The notes beneath the pieces were generated by a model that saw nothing but the letters and a program-made list of their open reading frames with translations, made no database searches and had not been told where the DNA came from. The translations under genes were made by a program, and so were the position numbers. Source: an uncultured Tateyamaria sp. (GTDB lineage Bacteria; Pseudomonadota; Alphaproteobacteria; Rhodobacterales; Rhodobacteraceae). From it: a stretch of DNA of 64,000 nt. Where the stretch lies: contig NZ_CANMBJ010000002.1 in the NCBI RefSeq assembly GCF_947496075.1, forward strand, positions 744,001 through 808,000, read 5' to 3'. The first letter of the stretch is position 1. The number at the start of each line of letters is the position of its first letter. This document shows positions 42,391-51,957 of this stretch, piece by piece.

Positions 42391-43554
42391 ATGACTGAGA
42401 TGGTCTATGGCGCGGTCCCGGTGCGGGACGGCGAACCGATTCTTCCAAAATGGTGGCGCACCGTTGACAAGTGGTCACTGAGTTGTGTCCTTTTTCTGTT
42501 CGCCATTGGCCTGCTTTTGGCGCTGGCGGCGTCGGTTCCATTGGCCGAGAAAAACGGCTTTCCTCCTTTTCACTATGTGGCGCGGCAAGCGTTTTTTGGA
42601 TCGGTTGCGCTGATCCTGATGATCATCACGTCGATGATGTCACCGGTCGTGGTGCGCCGTTTGGCGGTGTTGGGTTTCTTGGTGTCCTTTGTGGCGCTCG
42701 CCCTGTTGCCGTTTTTTGGGACGGATTTTGGAAAAGGGGCGGTCCGTTGGTATTCGATGGGCTTTGCCAGTATTCAGCCGTCCGAGTTTCTGAAGCCGGG
42801 CTTTGTCGTGGCCGCTGCGTGGATGCTAGCCGCCAGCCAAGAGCTGAACGGCCCGCCGGGGCGCACGTGGTCCTTTGCGCTGTGTGTCTCGATCGTTTTG
42901 ATGCTGGCCCTGCAACCTGACTTTGGGCAGGCCTGCCTTGTCCTGTTTGGCTGGGGTGTCATGTATTTCGTGGCCGGTGCGCCGATGATCCTGTTGGTCG
43001 GCATGGCCGGGCTGGTCGTTTTTGGTGGCACCATTGCCTATTCCAATTCGGAGCACTTTGCCCGTCGTATTGATGGCTTTCTAAGCCCTGATGTCGATCC
43101 GCGGACTCAGCTTGGATATGCAACAAATGCGATCCAGGAGGGCGGGCTTTTTGGTGTTGGTGTTGGTGAGGGGCAGGTGAAATGGTCACTTCCCGACGCA
43201 CATACAGATTTCATCATTGCCGTGGCGGCCGAGGAATACGGTCTGATCCTCGTGTTGTGCATCATCGCGCTTTACACCGGTATTGTCGTGCGGTCGCTGA
43301 TGCGGTTGGTGCGCGAACGCGATCCGTTTATCCGCCTTGCGGGTACGGGGCTGGCTTGCATGTTTGGTGTTCAGGCGATGATCAACATGGGTGTCGCCGT
43401 GCGCCTGTTGCCTGCCAAAGGCATGACACTGCCCTTTGTCAGTTATGGTGGTTCGTCCGTGATCGCGTCGGGTATTGCCGTCGGCATGCTGCTGGCCTTC
43501 ACCCGAAGCCGTCCGCAGGGTGAGATTTCGGATCTTTTGGGGCGCCGTCGATGA
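42391..43554 (+). CDS. ftsW: Peptidoglycan glycosyltransferase FtsW
   Basis: Protein of 387 residues from ATG 42391. Ten membrane helices of the SEDS family are visible. [56 protein letters not shown] and [18 protein letters not shown] are FtsW/RodA signatures. It polymerises lipid II with FtsI at the septum. Its stop overlaps murG by four bases. It is separated from the mraZ-murD part by the flavoprotein and peroxiredoxin genes, so it probably has its own promoter within 42272-42390. Confidence 0.95.
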   Translation: MTEMVYGAVPVRDGEPILPKWWRTVDKWSLSCVLFLFAIGLLLALAASVPLAEKNGFPPFHYVARQAFFGSVALILMIITSMMSPVVVRRLAVLGFLVSFVALALLPFFGTDFGKGAVRWYSMGFASIQPSEFLKPGFVVAAAWMLAASQELNGPPGRTWSFALCVSIVLMLALQPDFGQACLVLFGWGVMYFVAGAPMILLVGMAGLVVFGGTIAYSNSEHFARRIDGFLSPDVDPRTQLGYATNAIQEGGLFGVGVGEGQVKWSLPDAHTDFIIAVAAEEYGLILVLCIIALYTGIVVRSLMRLVRERDPFIRLAGTGLACMFGVQAMINMGVAVRLLPAKGMTLPFVSYGGSSVIASGIAVGMLLAFTRSRPQGEISDLLGRRR

Positions 43555-44648
43555 CGAAACAGCCGCTTCTTCTGATCGCAGCCGGTGGCACCGGTGGTCA
43601 CATGTTCCCGGCCCAGGCTTTGGCCGAGGCAATGCTGGCGCGCGGTTGGCGGGTGAAGCTGAGTACGGATGCGCGCGGCGCCCGCTATACGGGCGGGTTC
43701 CCGCACACGACCGAGATTGAACAGGTGTCCTCGGCCACCTTTGCGCGTGGCGGGGTGCTGGCCAAGATTGCTGTTCCGTTTCGTATTGCTGCGGGCATAG
43801 CGGCAGCCAAGATCAAGATGCTGCGGGACAGGCCGGCTGTTGTCGTGGGGTTTGGTGGGTATCCGACCATTCCGGCGCTTGCCGCCGCCGCGATCCTGCG
43901 TGTTCCACGTATGATACATGAGCAGAACGGTGTGCTGGGCCGCGTGAACCAACTGTTTGCAAAGCGCATGGACGCCGTTGCGTGCGGAACCTGGCCCACG
44001 GAACTGCCCGAAGGTGTCGAAGGCACCTATGTGGGCAACCCCGTGCGCAACGCGGTGCTGGAGCGGGCAGGGGCCGGATACATCGCCCCGGGTGACTACC
44101 CGATGGAGATTTTGGTGATCGGCGGCAGTCAGGGTGCGCGCATCCTGTCGGATGTCATCCCGCCTGCCATTGCAAGCCTGTCCATGGACCGTTTGCGTAA
44201 CATCCGGGTCAGCCATCAGGCGCGCGGCGAAGATGAAGACCGCGTGCGCACCTTCTATGCAGAAAACGGCATCAATGCCGATGTGCAGCCTTTCTTCCAC
44301 GACGTGCCGCGCCGGATGTCCGAGGCGCAGCTCTTAATCTCGCGCTCGGGCGCATCATCGGTGGCAGATATTGCGATTATTGGTCGTCCGTCGATCCTGG
44401 TTCCGTATGCGGCCGCCACAGCGGATCATCAAACCGCAAATGCGCGCGGTCTGGTGGATGCAGGTGCTGCAATTCTAATCCCGGAAAGCCAGTTGAGCGT
44501 CGAAAACGTGGCGGAACAGATCAACGCCGTGCTGGACAATCCCCACGGCGCGTTGCAGATGGCCAACGCCGCGCTGACCGTGGGCAAACCGGATGCCACC
44601 GAACAGCTTGTCTACATGGTCGAAACCCTCGCCCAGAAAGGGACCTGA
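43551..44648 (+). CDS. murG: MurG, UDP-GlcNAc transferase (lipid II synthesis)
   Basis: Protein of 365 residues overlapping the ftsW stop by four bases. Glycine-rich [43 protein letters not shown], and the C-lobe [12 protein letters not shown] and [25 protein letters not shown] are full MurG signatures. It adds GlcNAc to lipid I at the inner face of the membrane. Followed two bases later by murC. Confidence 0.96.
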   Translation: MTKQPLLLIAAGGTGGHMFPAQALAEAMLARGWRVKLSTDARGARYTGGFPHTTEIEQVSSATFARGGVLAKIAVPFRIAAGIAAAKIKMLRDRPAVVVGFGGYPTIPALAAAAILRVPRMIHEQNGVLGRVNQLFAKRMDAVACGTWPTELPEGVEGTYVGNPVRNAVLERAGAGYIAPGDYPMEILVIGGSQGARILSDVIPPAIASLSMDRLRNIRVSHQARGEDEDRVRTFYAENGINADVQPFFHDVPRRMSEAQLLISRSGASSVADIAIIGRPSILVPYAAATADHQTANARGLVDAGAAILIPESQLSVENVAEQINAVLDNPHGALQMANAALTVGKPDATEQLVYMVETLAQKGT

Positions 44649-44650
44649 CA

Positions 44651-46057
44651 ATGAATGCCGCAACCAAACTGCCCGGAGATGTGGGACCAATTCACTTCGT
44701 CGGTATCGGCGGGATTGGGATGTCAGGCATCGCCGAGGTGCTGTTGAACCATGGATATGTCGTGCAGGGGTCGGACCTCAAACGCACGCCGATCACGGAT
44801 CGGTTGCAGGAACTGGGCGCGCATATCTTCGTCGGTCAGAATGCCAAGAATGTCGAACAGGCCGAGGTGGTTGTGATTTCGTCCGCCATCAAGCCGGGAA
44901 ACGCGGAACTTGACGCCGCCCGCGCACGCGGATTGCCCATTGTGCGGCGGGCCGAGATGCTGGCGGAGCTGATGCGTTTGCGGTCCAACATTGCCGTGGC
45001 CGGAACCCACGGTAAGACGACAACCACAACCATGGTTGCGGCCCTGCTGGATGAGGGCAAGTTTGACCCCACCGTCGTCAATGGCGGCATCATCCACGCC
45101 TATGGCTCGAACGCCCGGAAGGGTGATGGCGAGTGGATGGTGGTTGAAGCGGATGAGAGCGACGGCACCTTCAATCGCTTGCCGGCGACGATTGCCATCG
45201 TGACCAATATCGACCCCGAGCATATGGAGCATTGGGGCACCGAAGAGGCGCTGCACAAGGGTTTCTATGACTTCGTGTCGAACATCCCGTTCTACGGTCT
45301 GGCGGTGTGCTGCACCGATGATCCGGATGTGCAGGCCCTTGTTGGCAAGATCACCGACCGCCGCGTGACGACCTATGGCTTCAACGCGCAAGCCGATGTG
45401 CGGGCCATGAACCTGACCTATGAGAATGGTGTGGCGCATTTCGACATTGCCTTGCAGGCTGAGGATCAGGTGATCGAAGGTTGCAGCCTGCCGATGCCCG
45501 GCGATCATAACGTGTCGAACGCTTTGAGCGCTGTGGCCGTGGCCCGCCATCTGGGCATGAAGGCGAATGAGATCCGCACGGCTCTTGCCAATTTCGGCGG
45601 CGTTAACCGTCGGTTTACCCGCGTGGGCGAGGTTGAAGGCATTACGATCATCGACGACTACGGCCATCATCCAACGGAGATTGCTGCCGTGTTGAAAGCT
45701 GCGCGCCAAGCGACAACCGGCCGCGTGATCGCGGTTCACCAGCCGCACCGCTACACGCGGCTGCATCATCATTTCGATGATTTCTGTTCCTGTTTCAATG
45801 ATGCCGATGTCGTGGGGATCGCGGACATCTTTGCCGCGGGCGAGGATCCGATCGAAGGGGCCAGCCGCGATGATCTGGTTGCGGGCCTGATCCGTCATGG
45901 CCACCGCCATGCTCGTGCTGTGGTCGATGAAAACGACCTGGAACGGTTGGTGCGCGAACAGGCGCGCCCCGGTGATATGGTCGTGTGCCTTGGGGCCGGG
46001 TCGATCAGCGCATGGGCCAATGGTTTGCCTGCGCGGTTGCACAAGGGGGCGGCGTGA
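44651..46057 (+). CDS. murC: UDP-MurNAc L-alanine ligase MurC
   Basis: Protein of 468 residues. [20 protein letters not shown] loop [45 protein letters not shown] and [15 protein letters not shown] are typical of MurC. It adds L-alanine to UDP-MurNAc, the first committed ligase step. The GTG of the next small gene overlaps its stop by four bases. Confidence 0.96.
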   Translation: MNAATKLPGDVGPIHFVGIGGIGMSGIAEVLLNHGYVVQGSDLKRTPITDRLQELGAHIFVGQNAKNVEQAEVVVISSAIKPGNAELDAARARGLPIVRRAEMLAELMRLRSNIAVAGTHGKTTTTTMVAALLDEGKFDPTVVNGGIIHAYGSNARKGDGEWMVVEADESDGTFNRLPATIAIVTNIDPEHMEHWGTEEALHKGFYDFVSNIPFYGLAVCCTDDPDVQALVGKITDRRVTTYGFNAQADVRAMNLTYENGVAHFDIALQAEDQVIEGCSLPMPGDHNVSNALSAVAVARHLGMKANEIRTALANFGGVNRRFTRVGEVEGITIIDDYGHHPTEIAAVLKAARQATTGRVIAVHQPHRYTRLHHHFDDFCSCFNDADVVGIADIFAAGEDPIEGASRDDLVAGLIRHGHRHARAVVDENDLERLVREQARPGDMVVCLGAGSISAWANGLPARLHKGAA

Positions 46058-46284
46058 GTACCCTCGCGATTATCTTTGGCTTGTTGATGATGCCTGTCGG
46101 TATCCTGCTGCGCATGCGCAACCTGCCCATGGTTTTGGGTGCACTGATTGTGCTGTGCGTGATCCTCAGCTTGTACAACCTGTTTGCAGGTGCTCCGGGG
46201 TCACCGTTGTTCTTTGCTGGTCCGGCAGCGCTGGCGTTGATGTTGGGCTGGACGCTCGGCACACGCTTTGGAGGGGACAGCTGA
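46054..46284 (+). CDS. Small membrane protein after murC
   Basis: Protein of 76 residues from GTG 46054, overlapping the murC stop by four bases; its stop overlaps the next ATG by one base. Three hydrophobic stretches (about 2-16, 24-42 and 50-68). No family recognised. First of four short membrane-protein genes packed between murC and murB, all coupled by overlaps. Confidence 0.72.
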   Translation: MSTLAIIFGLLMMPVGILLRMRNLPMVLGALIVLCVILSLYNLFAGAPGSPLFFAGPAALALMLGWTLGTRFGGDS

Positions 46285-46544
46285 TGTTGATCTGGGCGTG
46301 TATCGGTTGGGTTTTTGCCGCGACAATTGTCGCGATGCTGCCCATGCGCCATCAATACATTCCTGGTGTCACTCTCTTGATCGTAGCGCCTGCGTTGATC
46401 CTGTGGGTTGGCATCAGCGTTGCCTGGTGGGCGGGTGCCCTCGCTCTTGCCGCGTTTGTGTCGATGTTTCGCAACCCGCTGCGCTATTTCCTGGCCAAGG
46501 CCCGTGGCCAAAATCCTCAACTTCCGCCGGAGCTCCGTTCATGA
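46284..46544 (+). CDS. DUF2484 membrane protein (copy 1)
   Basis: Protein of 86 residues from ATG 46284 with an AGGGGACAG site. WACIGWVFAATIVAMLPMRHQYIPG followed by two more helices and a basic, Pro-rich tail matches the DUF2484 pattern seen between murC and murB in Rhodobacteraceae. A shorter paralogue follows. Function unknown; the fixed location suggests a role in envelope growth. Confidence 0.78.
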   Translation: MLIWACIGWVFAATIVAMLPMRHQYIPGVTLLIVAPALILWVGISVAWWAGALALAAFVSMFRNPLRYFLAKARGQNPQLPPELRS

Positions 46545-46789
46545 GCCTTTCTCTGATCCTTGCGTGCCTTTGGGGCGTCGCGGCAAACGTGCTTGCCATG
46601 ATGCCAAGCCGGGACAACCATTGGACCAATGCGTATGCGCTGATTGCCATTGGTATTCCGATTATCGGTTACGTCACGTGGCAGCACGGCCCCTGGCTGG
46701 GTCTTGTCGTCATGGTCGCGGGGATGAGCATTCTGCGGTGGCCGGTCATCTACCTGAGCCGCTGGATCAAAGGGAGGGTGATCCGATGA
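46541..46789 (+). CDS. DUF2484 membrane protein (copy 2)
   Basis: Protein of 82 residues overlapping copy 1 by four bases. LACLWGVAANVLAMMPSRDNHW mirrors the WACIGWVFAATIVAMLPMRHQY start of copy 1, indicating an old tandem duplication. Two further helices follow, then a basic tail. Overlaps the next gene by four bases (ATGATG context at 46786). Confidence 0.77.
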   Translation: MSLSLILACLWGVAANVLAMMPSRDNHWTNAYALIAIGIPIIGYVTWQHGPWLGLVVMVAGMSILRWPVIYLSRWIKGRVIR

Positions 46790-47055
46790 TGTATGCAATT
46801 GCGCTTACGGCGCTTGGTTTGGGTATTGTAGCTGGATGGTCGATGGCCTCGCGTTTCATGTTGCGCAGTTTGGCGGGCGTATTCATTCTGCTGGCCTCGG
46901 CGGTCTTGTGGGTCAGTCTGGCGCCCACCACGCTTCCGGGTGATGGTTTTGCTGTCGTGGTTGCTACCTTTTTGGTGGCATTGCCCATGGCCTCCGGGTT
47001 GCTGGGCGGCGCTGTGTTTTGCGGCTTGATCCGCCGTCACGCCAAGGCGACTTGA
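46786..47055 (+). CDS. Small membrane protein before murB
   Basis: Protein of 89 residues from ATG 46786 (a second ATG follows immediately). Three hydrophobic helices (about 3-20, 28-46 and 57-80) and no charged loop of note. Not recognised. It is the last of the four-gene run and ends 31 bases before murB. Confidence 0.7.
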   Translation: MMYAIALTALGLGIVAGWSMASRFMLRSLAGVFILLASAVLWVSLAPTTLPGDGFAVVVATFLVALPMASGLLGGAVFCGLIRRHAKAT

Positions 47056-47086
47056 CCTCTTCCACCCATGGCGGCATTGCAGCGGC

Positions 47087-48010
47087 ATGAGTTATGACCT
47101 GCCAGCCGTACGCGGCACACTGACCCCGAACAAGGACTTGTCCGGCCTGACCTGGTTGCGTGTTGGCGGCCCGGCGGATTGGTTTTTCCAACCTGCTGAC
47201 ATCGAGGATCTGAGCGCGTTTCTCTCTGCCCTTGATCCCTCTGCACCGGTCTTTCCCATGGGGGTTGGCAGCAACCTGATCGTGCGCGATGGCGGCCTGC
47301 GGGCCGTGGTGATCCGTCTGGGACGCGGCTTTAACGGCATCGAAGTGGAGGGTGATACGGTCACGGCAGGGGCGGCGGCACTTGATGCACATGTCGCCCG
47401 CAAAGCAGCGGATGCAGGCATTGATCTGACGTTTTTGCGCACCATTCCGGGTGCCATCGGTGGTGCCGTGCGCATGAATGCGGGCTGCTATGGCAGCTAC
47501 ACGGCAGATGTTTTTGTGAAGGCGCACATCGTGCTGAGGGATGGCACGATCACTACCTTGGACGCCAGCGACCTTAACTTCCAATACCGCCAAACCGACC
47601 TGCCCGAGGGCGCGGTCCTGACCCATGTGACGCTGCGCGGGCCCAAGGGCGACCCGCAAGAGTTGCATGCGCGCATGACGGACCAATTGGCCAAACGCGA
47701 TGCGACCCAGCCCACCAAGGACCGTAGCGCAGGGTCCACGTTCCGTAACCCGGCAGGGTTCTCGTCCACCGGGAAGGACGACGATGTGCACGATCTGAAG
47801 GCTTGGAAGGTCATTGATGACGCGGGCCTGCGTGGCGCGCGGCGCGGTGGGGCGCAGATGAGCGAGAAGCATTCCAACTTCATGATCAACACTGGGCAGG
47901 CGACCGCCGCTGATCTCGAAGGATTGGGCGAAGAAGTGCGAAAAAAGGTTTACGATTCCAGTGGCATCACGCTAGAATGGGAAATCATGCGTATTGGTGA
48001 TCCGGCATAG
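47087..48010 (+). CDS. murB: UDP-N-acetylenolpyruvoylglucosamine reductase MurB
   Basis: Protein of 307 residues. FAD-binding [42 protein letters not shown] and the proton-donor region GSTFRNP (Ser) with a C-terminal KHSNFMIN and Glu are present; this is the type with a shorter lid (type II). It reduces the enolpyruvyl group with NADPH to make UDP-MurNAc. Confidence 0.95.
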   Translation: MSYDLPAVRGTLTPNKDLSGLTWLRVGGPADWFFQPADIEDLSAFLSALDPSAPVFPMGVGSNLIVRDGGLRAVVIRLGRGFNGIEVEGDTVTAGAAALDAHVARKAADAGIDLTFLRTIPGAIGGAVRMNAGCYGSYTADVFVKAHIVLRDGTITTLDASDLNFQYRQTDLPEGAVLTHVTLRGPKGDPQELHARMTDQLAKRDATQPTKDRSAGSTFRNPAGFSSTGKDDDVHDLKAWKVIDDAGLRGARRGGAQMSEKHSNFMINTGQATAADLEGLGEEVRKKVYDSSGITLEWEIMRIGDPA

Positions 48011-48087
48011 GGTTCCACGCGCAAGGCAGGCCGAAAATCGGCGTATAAATCGAGGGTTCGCAAAAGGACCCCGGGACTTAGAGGCAC

Positions 48088-49008
48088 ATGTTGGGGCAGT
48101 CGAGCAGACGTTCCAAAGTGGCGGTGTTAAAGGGTGGCCCCTCGGCTGAGCGCGAGGTGTCGTTGTCAACGGGACAGGCCTGCGCAGCCGCGCTGAGGGA
48201 CATGGGATATGATGTGGTTGAGGTCGATGCCGGCCCCGATCTTGTTTCCGTTTTGCAATCAATATCGCCTGATGCCGTCCTGAACTGCCTGCATGGCCGT
48301 TGGGGCGAAGATGGCTGTGTCCAAGGTATTCTTGAATGGTTGGGTATCCCGTATTCGCACTCCGGGGTGCTTGCCTCGGCCCTTGCCATGGACAAACAAC
48401 GTACCAAGGACGTCTTTCGGACCGTTGGCTTGCCAGTTGTCGATAGCGTGATCCGTTCGAAAGAAGACGTGATGGCCGATCACGTTCTGCCGGTGCCCTA
48501 TGTCGTGAAGCCCAACAATGAAGGGTCGAGCGTTGGTGTTTACCTCGTCAACGAGGGGGCCAACAGCCCGCCGCGCCTGAGTGACGACATGCCCGAAGAG
48601 GTCATGGTTGAAGCCTTCGCGCATGGGCGCGAGCTGACCACCACCGTGATGGGGGATCGCGCGTTGGGTGTGACCGACATTATCACTGACGGTTGGTATG
48701 ACTACGACGCCAAGTACAAACCCGGTGGATCGCGCCATGTGATCCCGGCGGATGTGCCTTCTGAAATTGCCGACATGTGTCAGGATTATGCGTTGCGGGC
48801 GCACCAGGCGCTTGGGTGCCGAGGTGTCACGCGCACCGATTTCCGTTGGGATGAAAGCAAGGGCGCCGCAGGTTTGATCCTGCTTGAAATCAACACGCAG
48901 CCCGGCATGACCCCAACATCGCTGACGCCCGAGCAGGCGCAGGCGGCGGGCATGTCCTTTGGCGAGTTCTGCGCCTGGATGGTGGAGGATGCGTCATGCA
49001 ACAGGTAA
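48088..49008 (+). CDS. ddl: D-alanine-D-alanine ligase
   Basis: Protein of 306 residues from ATG 48088. [58 protein letters not shown] (ATP-grasp) and [20 protein letters not shown] are DdlB signatures. It supplies the D-Ala-D-Ala that MurF uses. The ftsQ ATG lies inside its last codons (13-base overlap). Confidence 0.95.
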   Translation: MLGQSSRRSKVAVLKGGPSAEREVSLSTGQACAAALRDMGYDVVEVDAGPDLVSVLQSISPDAVLNCLHGRWGEDGCVQGILEWLGIPYSHSGVLASALAMDKQRTKDVFRTVGLPVVDSVIRSKEDVMADHVLPVPYVVKPNNEGSSVGVYLVNEGANSPPRLSDDMPEEVMVEAFAHGRELTTTVMGDRALGVTDIITDGWYDYDAKYKPGGSRHVIPADVPSEIADMCQDYALRAHQALGCRGVTRTDFRWDESKGAAGLILLEINTQPGMTPTSLTPEQAQAAGMSFGEFCAWMVEDASCNR

Positions 49009-49862
49009 AGCGTGCCGATCCTGCACCTTCGCGCTGGTCATGGCGGATGCAGCGGTTGATGCTGACGCCCGGTATCCGGCTGATGCTGCGCGCGGGCGTG
49101 CCGTTTGTCCTGTCATTTGGTGCCGCGACATGGTGGCTGTCAAATCCTGACACCCAGGCCGCCATTCATGCCACGGTTGCCGAGGCCCGTGCGAGCATCG
49201 AACAACGCCCGGAATTCATGGTGAACCTCATGGCCATTGATGGCGCGGACACTGAATTGTCCGAAGCCATCCGCACGGCTGTTCCGCTCGATTTCCCGAT
49301 TTCCTCCTTTGACCTTGATCCGGCAACCATCCGCGCGACGGTGCGCGAGATGCCCCCGGTCAAGGAAGCCTCTGTGCGGATCCGCCCGGGCGGCGTCTTG
49401 CAGGTGGACATCACGCCCCGGGTTCCCATTGCCATCTGGCGCAAGCCCGAGGGTTTGACCCTGATTGATGACGCCGGAGCACTGGTTCGACCGATTGCAC
49501 GGCGTGGGCTGCGTCCCGATCTGCCCGTGATCGCGGGGGAGGGGGCCGCGAGCCACGTGGATGAGGCCATGAAGCTGATCGCAGCGGGCGCACCGCTTGG
49601 TGATCGGATGCGCGGGCTTGTCCGCCTGGGTGACCGGCGTTGGGACGTCGTTTTGGACCGCAACCAACGCATCATGCTGCCCGCAGACGGTGCGGTGCAG
49701 GCGCTGGAGCGGGTGATTGCCCTTGATGGTGTGGACGAGGTGTTGAAGCGCGACATCGCCCGCATCGACCTGCGTTTGGAGGATCGCCCGACCGTGCGCA
49801 TGACAGACAATTCCACCGCCGAATGGCGGCGTATCAGACAGTTGACCCCGGGGACCGAGTAG
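48996..49862 (+). CDS. ftsQ: Cell division protein FtsQ
   Basis: Protein of 288 residues. A basic cytoplasmic N-terminus and one membrane anchor (about 28-48) are followed by a POTRA domain ([50 protein letters not shown]) and the FtsQ beta domain. It bridges the FtsL/FtsB subcomplex in the divisome. Overlaps ddl by 13 bases and ends six bases before ftsA. Confidence 0.92.
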   Translation: MQQVKRADPAPSRWSWRMQRLMLTPGIRLMLRAGVPFVLSFGAATWWLSNPDTQAAIHATVAEARASIEQRPEFMVNLMAIDGADTELSEAIRTAVPLDFPISSFDLDPATIRATVREMPPVKEASVRIRPGGVLQVDITPRVPIAIWRKPEGLTLIDDAGALVRPIARRGLRPDLPVIAGEGAASHVDEAMKLIAAGAPLGDRMRGLVRLGDRRWDVVLDRNQRIMLPADGAVQALERVIALDGVDEVLKRDIARIDLRLEDRPTVRMTDNSTAEWRRIRQLTPGTE

Positions 49863-49867
49863 TAGTG

Positions 49868-51202
49868 ATGACCGACCTTTATGCCAGCCAGCGCAGCATG
49901 CGTAACATGCGCAAGATCGCGATGCAGCGGGGTGTCGTGGCAATCCTTGATGTCGGCAGTTCGAAAATTGCCTGTCTGGTTCTGCGTTTTGACGGCACGA
50001 ACCAACTGGGCGAAGAGGGTGAGATCGGCTCGCTGGCCGGGCAATCCGGCTTTCGGGTCATCGGGGCCGCGACAACCCGGTCGCGTGGGGTTCGTTTTGG
50101 CGAGATATGTGCCATGCAGGAAACCGAACGTGCCATTCGCACCGCGTTGCAGGCCGCACAAAAGATGGCCGGTATCCGCGTGGATCACGTGATCGCATGT
50201 TTTGCGGGGGCTGAGCCACGTAGCTATGGCCTTGATGCGCGGCTTGATCTTGAGGGGGGCATCGTCTCTGAACAGGATGTGGCGCGCGTGCTGTCGCGCT
50301 GCGATGTGCCGGACTATGGGGAAGGACGCGAGGTGCTGCATGCGCAGCCTGTGAACTTCGCGCTTGATCACCGCTCGGGCCTGTCTGATCCGCGCGGCCA
50401 GTTGGGCAATGAATTGGCTGTTGATCTGCATATGCTGACTGTCGATGCTTCTGCCGTGCAGCACTTGGCGCATTGCATCAAGCGCTGTGATCTGGAACTG
50501 GCGGGTATTGCCTCATCGTCCTACGCGTCCGGGATCGCCGCACTCGTGGAGGATGAGCAAGAACTTGGCTCCGCCTGTATCGATCTGGGTGGTGGGTCGA
50601 CTGGCGTGTCGATCTTTATCAAGAAACATATGATCTACGGTGATGCGGTGCGCATGGGCGGGGACCATGTGACCAGCGACATTTCCATGGGTTTGCAAGT
50701 GCCTATGGCCAATGCCGAACGGATCAAGACGTTCTATGGCGGCGTGCATGCCACCGGTATGGATGACCGCGAAATGATCGAAATCGGTGGTGATACAGGC
50801 GACTACGAACATGACCGCCGCACGGCGTCTCGGGCTGAATTGATTGGAATCATGCGCCCCCGTGTGGAAGAAATATTGGAAGAGGTACGCGCCCGTCTGG
50901 ATGCTGCGGGCTTCGATCACCTTCCCAGCCAACAGATTGTTTTGACCGGTGGCGGCAGCCAGATCCCCGGCCTTGACGGTCTCGCCTCTAAAATCCTGGG
51001 CCAGCAGGTGCGTCTGGGCCGGCCTCTGCGTGTTCACGGTTTGCCGCAGGCGGCGACCGGGCCCGGCTTTGCGTCGGCTGTCGGTCTGGCCCTGTTTGCG
51101 GCCCATCCGCAGGACGAATGGTGGGATTTCGATATCCCCGCGGATCGCTATCCTGCGCGCAGTCTGCGGCGCGCGGTCAAATGGTTCCGCGACAATTGGT
51201 AG
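49868..51202 (+). CDS. ftsA: Cell division actin-like protein FtsA
   Basis: Protein of 444 residues. ATG 49868, shortly after ftsQ, is chosen over an in-frame start inside ftsQ. Actin-fold motifs VVAILDVGSSKIACLV (phosphate 1), CIDLGGGSTGVSIF (phosphate 2), and LTGGGSQIPGLDGLA (adenosine) are clear. A long C-terminal region ends in the amphipathic membrane-targeting RSLRRAVKWFRDNW. It tethers FtsZ to the membrane. The next gene starts within its last 22 bases. Confidence 0.95.
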   Translation: MTDLYASQRSMRNMRKIAMQRGVVAILDVGSSKIACLVLRFDGTNQLGEEGEIGSLAGQSGFRVIGAATTRSRGVRFGEICAMQETERAIRTALQAAQKMAGIRVDHVIACFAGAEPRSYGLDARLDLEGGIVSEQDVARVLSRCDVPDYGEGREVLHAQPVNFALDHRSGLSDPRGQLGNELAVDLHMLTVDASAVQHLAHCIKRCDLELAGIASSSYASGIAALVEDEQELGSACIDLGGGSTGVSIFIKKHMIYGDAVRMGGDHVTSDISMGLQVPMANAERIKTFYGGVHATGMDDREMIEIGGDTGDYEHDRRTASRAELIGIMRPRVEEILEEVRARLDAAGFDHLPSQQIVLTGGGSQIPGLDGLASKILGQQVRLGRPLRVHGLPQAATGPGFASAVGLALFAAHPQDEWWDFDIPADRYPARSLRRAVKWFRDNW

Positions 51203-51606
51203 GCGACCGCCTATTCGCGATTGTGCTGGCGGTGCTGTTTGGGCAACCGGGCACGGCCCAACAGCGGATCGCCCCCGAAGAGTTTCTGGCAAGGGTCACG
51301 GGTAAAACAGTTTCGTTCTATGATCGCAGCCGAGGCAATCTGGTTGGCGTCGAGCAGTTCCTATCCCCAAGGCTTTCCGTTTGGCGCGGTCGCGAAAACA
51401 GATGCGTATACGGTGAAATCACGACGCCCGACGGGCAGGTCTGCTTCCTTTACCGTGATCTAGATCAGACCGAGCCGGTGTGCTGGGTGCCTTACGACAC
51501 GGAGGGGACTCTTATGGTCTTTGGTCTGGGGCGTGGCTTTGGGCAAAGCCAATTGGCGCGGCTCAACGATCAGGATCTGGGGTGTCCGGAGGTGCCGCTG
51601 AGCTAG
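51181..51606 (+). CDS. Small exported protein overlapping the end of ftsA
   Basis: Protein of 141 residues. ATG 51181 precedes a signal peptide (RLFAIVLAVLFGQPGTAQ); earlier in-frame starts lie within ftsA. The mature part (EEFLARVTGKTVSFYDRSRGNLVGVEQFLSPRLSVWRGREN, then CVYGE, QVCFLYRD and PVCWVPY) has three cysteines and a predicted beta structure. No known family. It overlaps ftsA by 22 bases, so it should be made with FtsA, and precedes ftsZ by 351 bases. Confidence 0.75.
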   Translation: MVPRQLVGDRLFAIVLAVLFGQPGTAQQRIAPEEFLARVTGKTVSFYDRSRGNLVGVEQFLSPRLSVWRGRENRCVYGEITTPDGQVCFLYRDLDQTEPVCWVPYDTEGTLMVFGLGRGFGQSQLARLNDQDLGCPEVPLS

Positions 51607-51957
51607 GGAATCGCTTGATTGTCAGGGCGTTATGGACCACCCTGCGTCCAACGCCCGAAAGAGGCGCGCGGCACATGGCAGGCCGCAACACATGGCAGAC
51701 CGAGCAGTTTGCACCCAAACCCGTTCTTTGCACGCCTTCGCGGCGCGCACTGTTGTGTTGCTTGTGTCATTGCCGCTTTGAGACCCAAGATGTGCATGTT
51801 TCGGCGAAATTTTGCGGATCATCATTCGAATATGGCCATATTTTGCGGTGAAACTGCGATTTGTGGGTGACGTTGGGGCGTTGAATCGCTAAGATTGCGG
51901 GGATTTAGGCACAAAAACACCCGCGAATGCGGCAAACCAGACAGGCGGAACTGATCT
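51607..51957. other. ftsZ upstream region
   Basis: No supported gene lies in these 351 bases; small frames at 51619-51870 have neither ribosome sites nor family resemblance. It should hold ftsZ promoters. A 14-base perfect palindrome and a repeated ATTTTGCGG (listed separately) are the main structure, with an AAACTGC at 51851. Confidence 0.55.
51809..51848. promoter_or_regulatory. Palindrome and direct repeat upstream of ftsZ
   Basis: AATATGGCCATATT (51829-51842) is a perfect 14-base palindrome. ATTTTGCGG occurs at 51809-51817 and again at 51840-51848, 31 bases apart (about three helical turns). They lie 110-150 bases before ftsZ and look like regulator sites. Confidence 0.5.

Noticed and set aside
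44723-46042. Long minus-strand frame (439 codons) opposite murC
   Set aside because: His-rich, motif-free antisense translation of murC codons.
51480-51870. Possible small genes between ftsA and ftsZ
   Set aside because: Frames have no ribosome site, composition typical of non-coding frames, and overlap the supported exported-protein gene or the ftsZ regulatory region.
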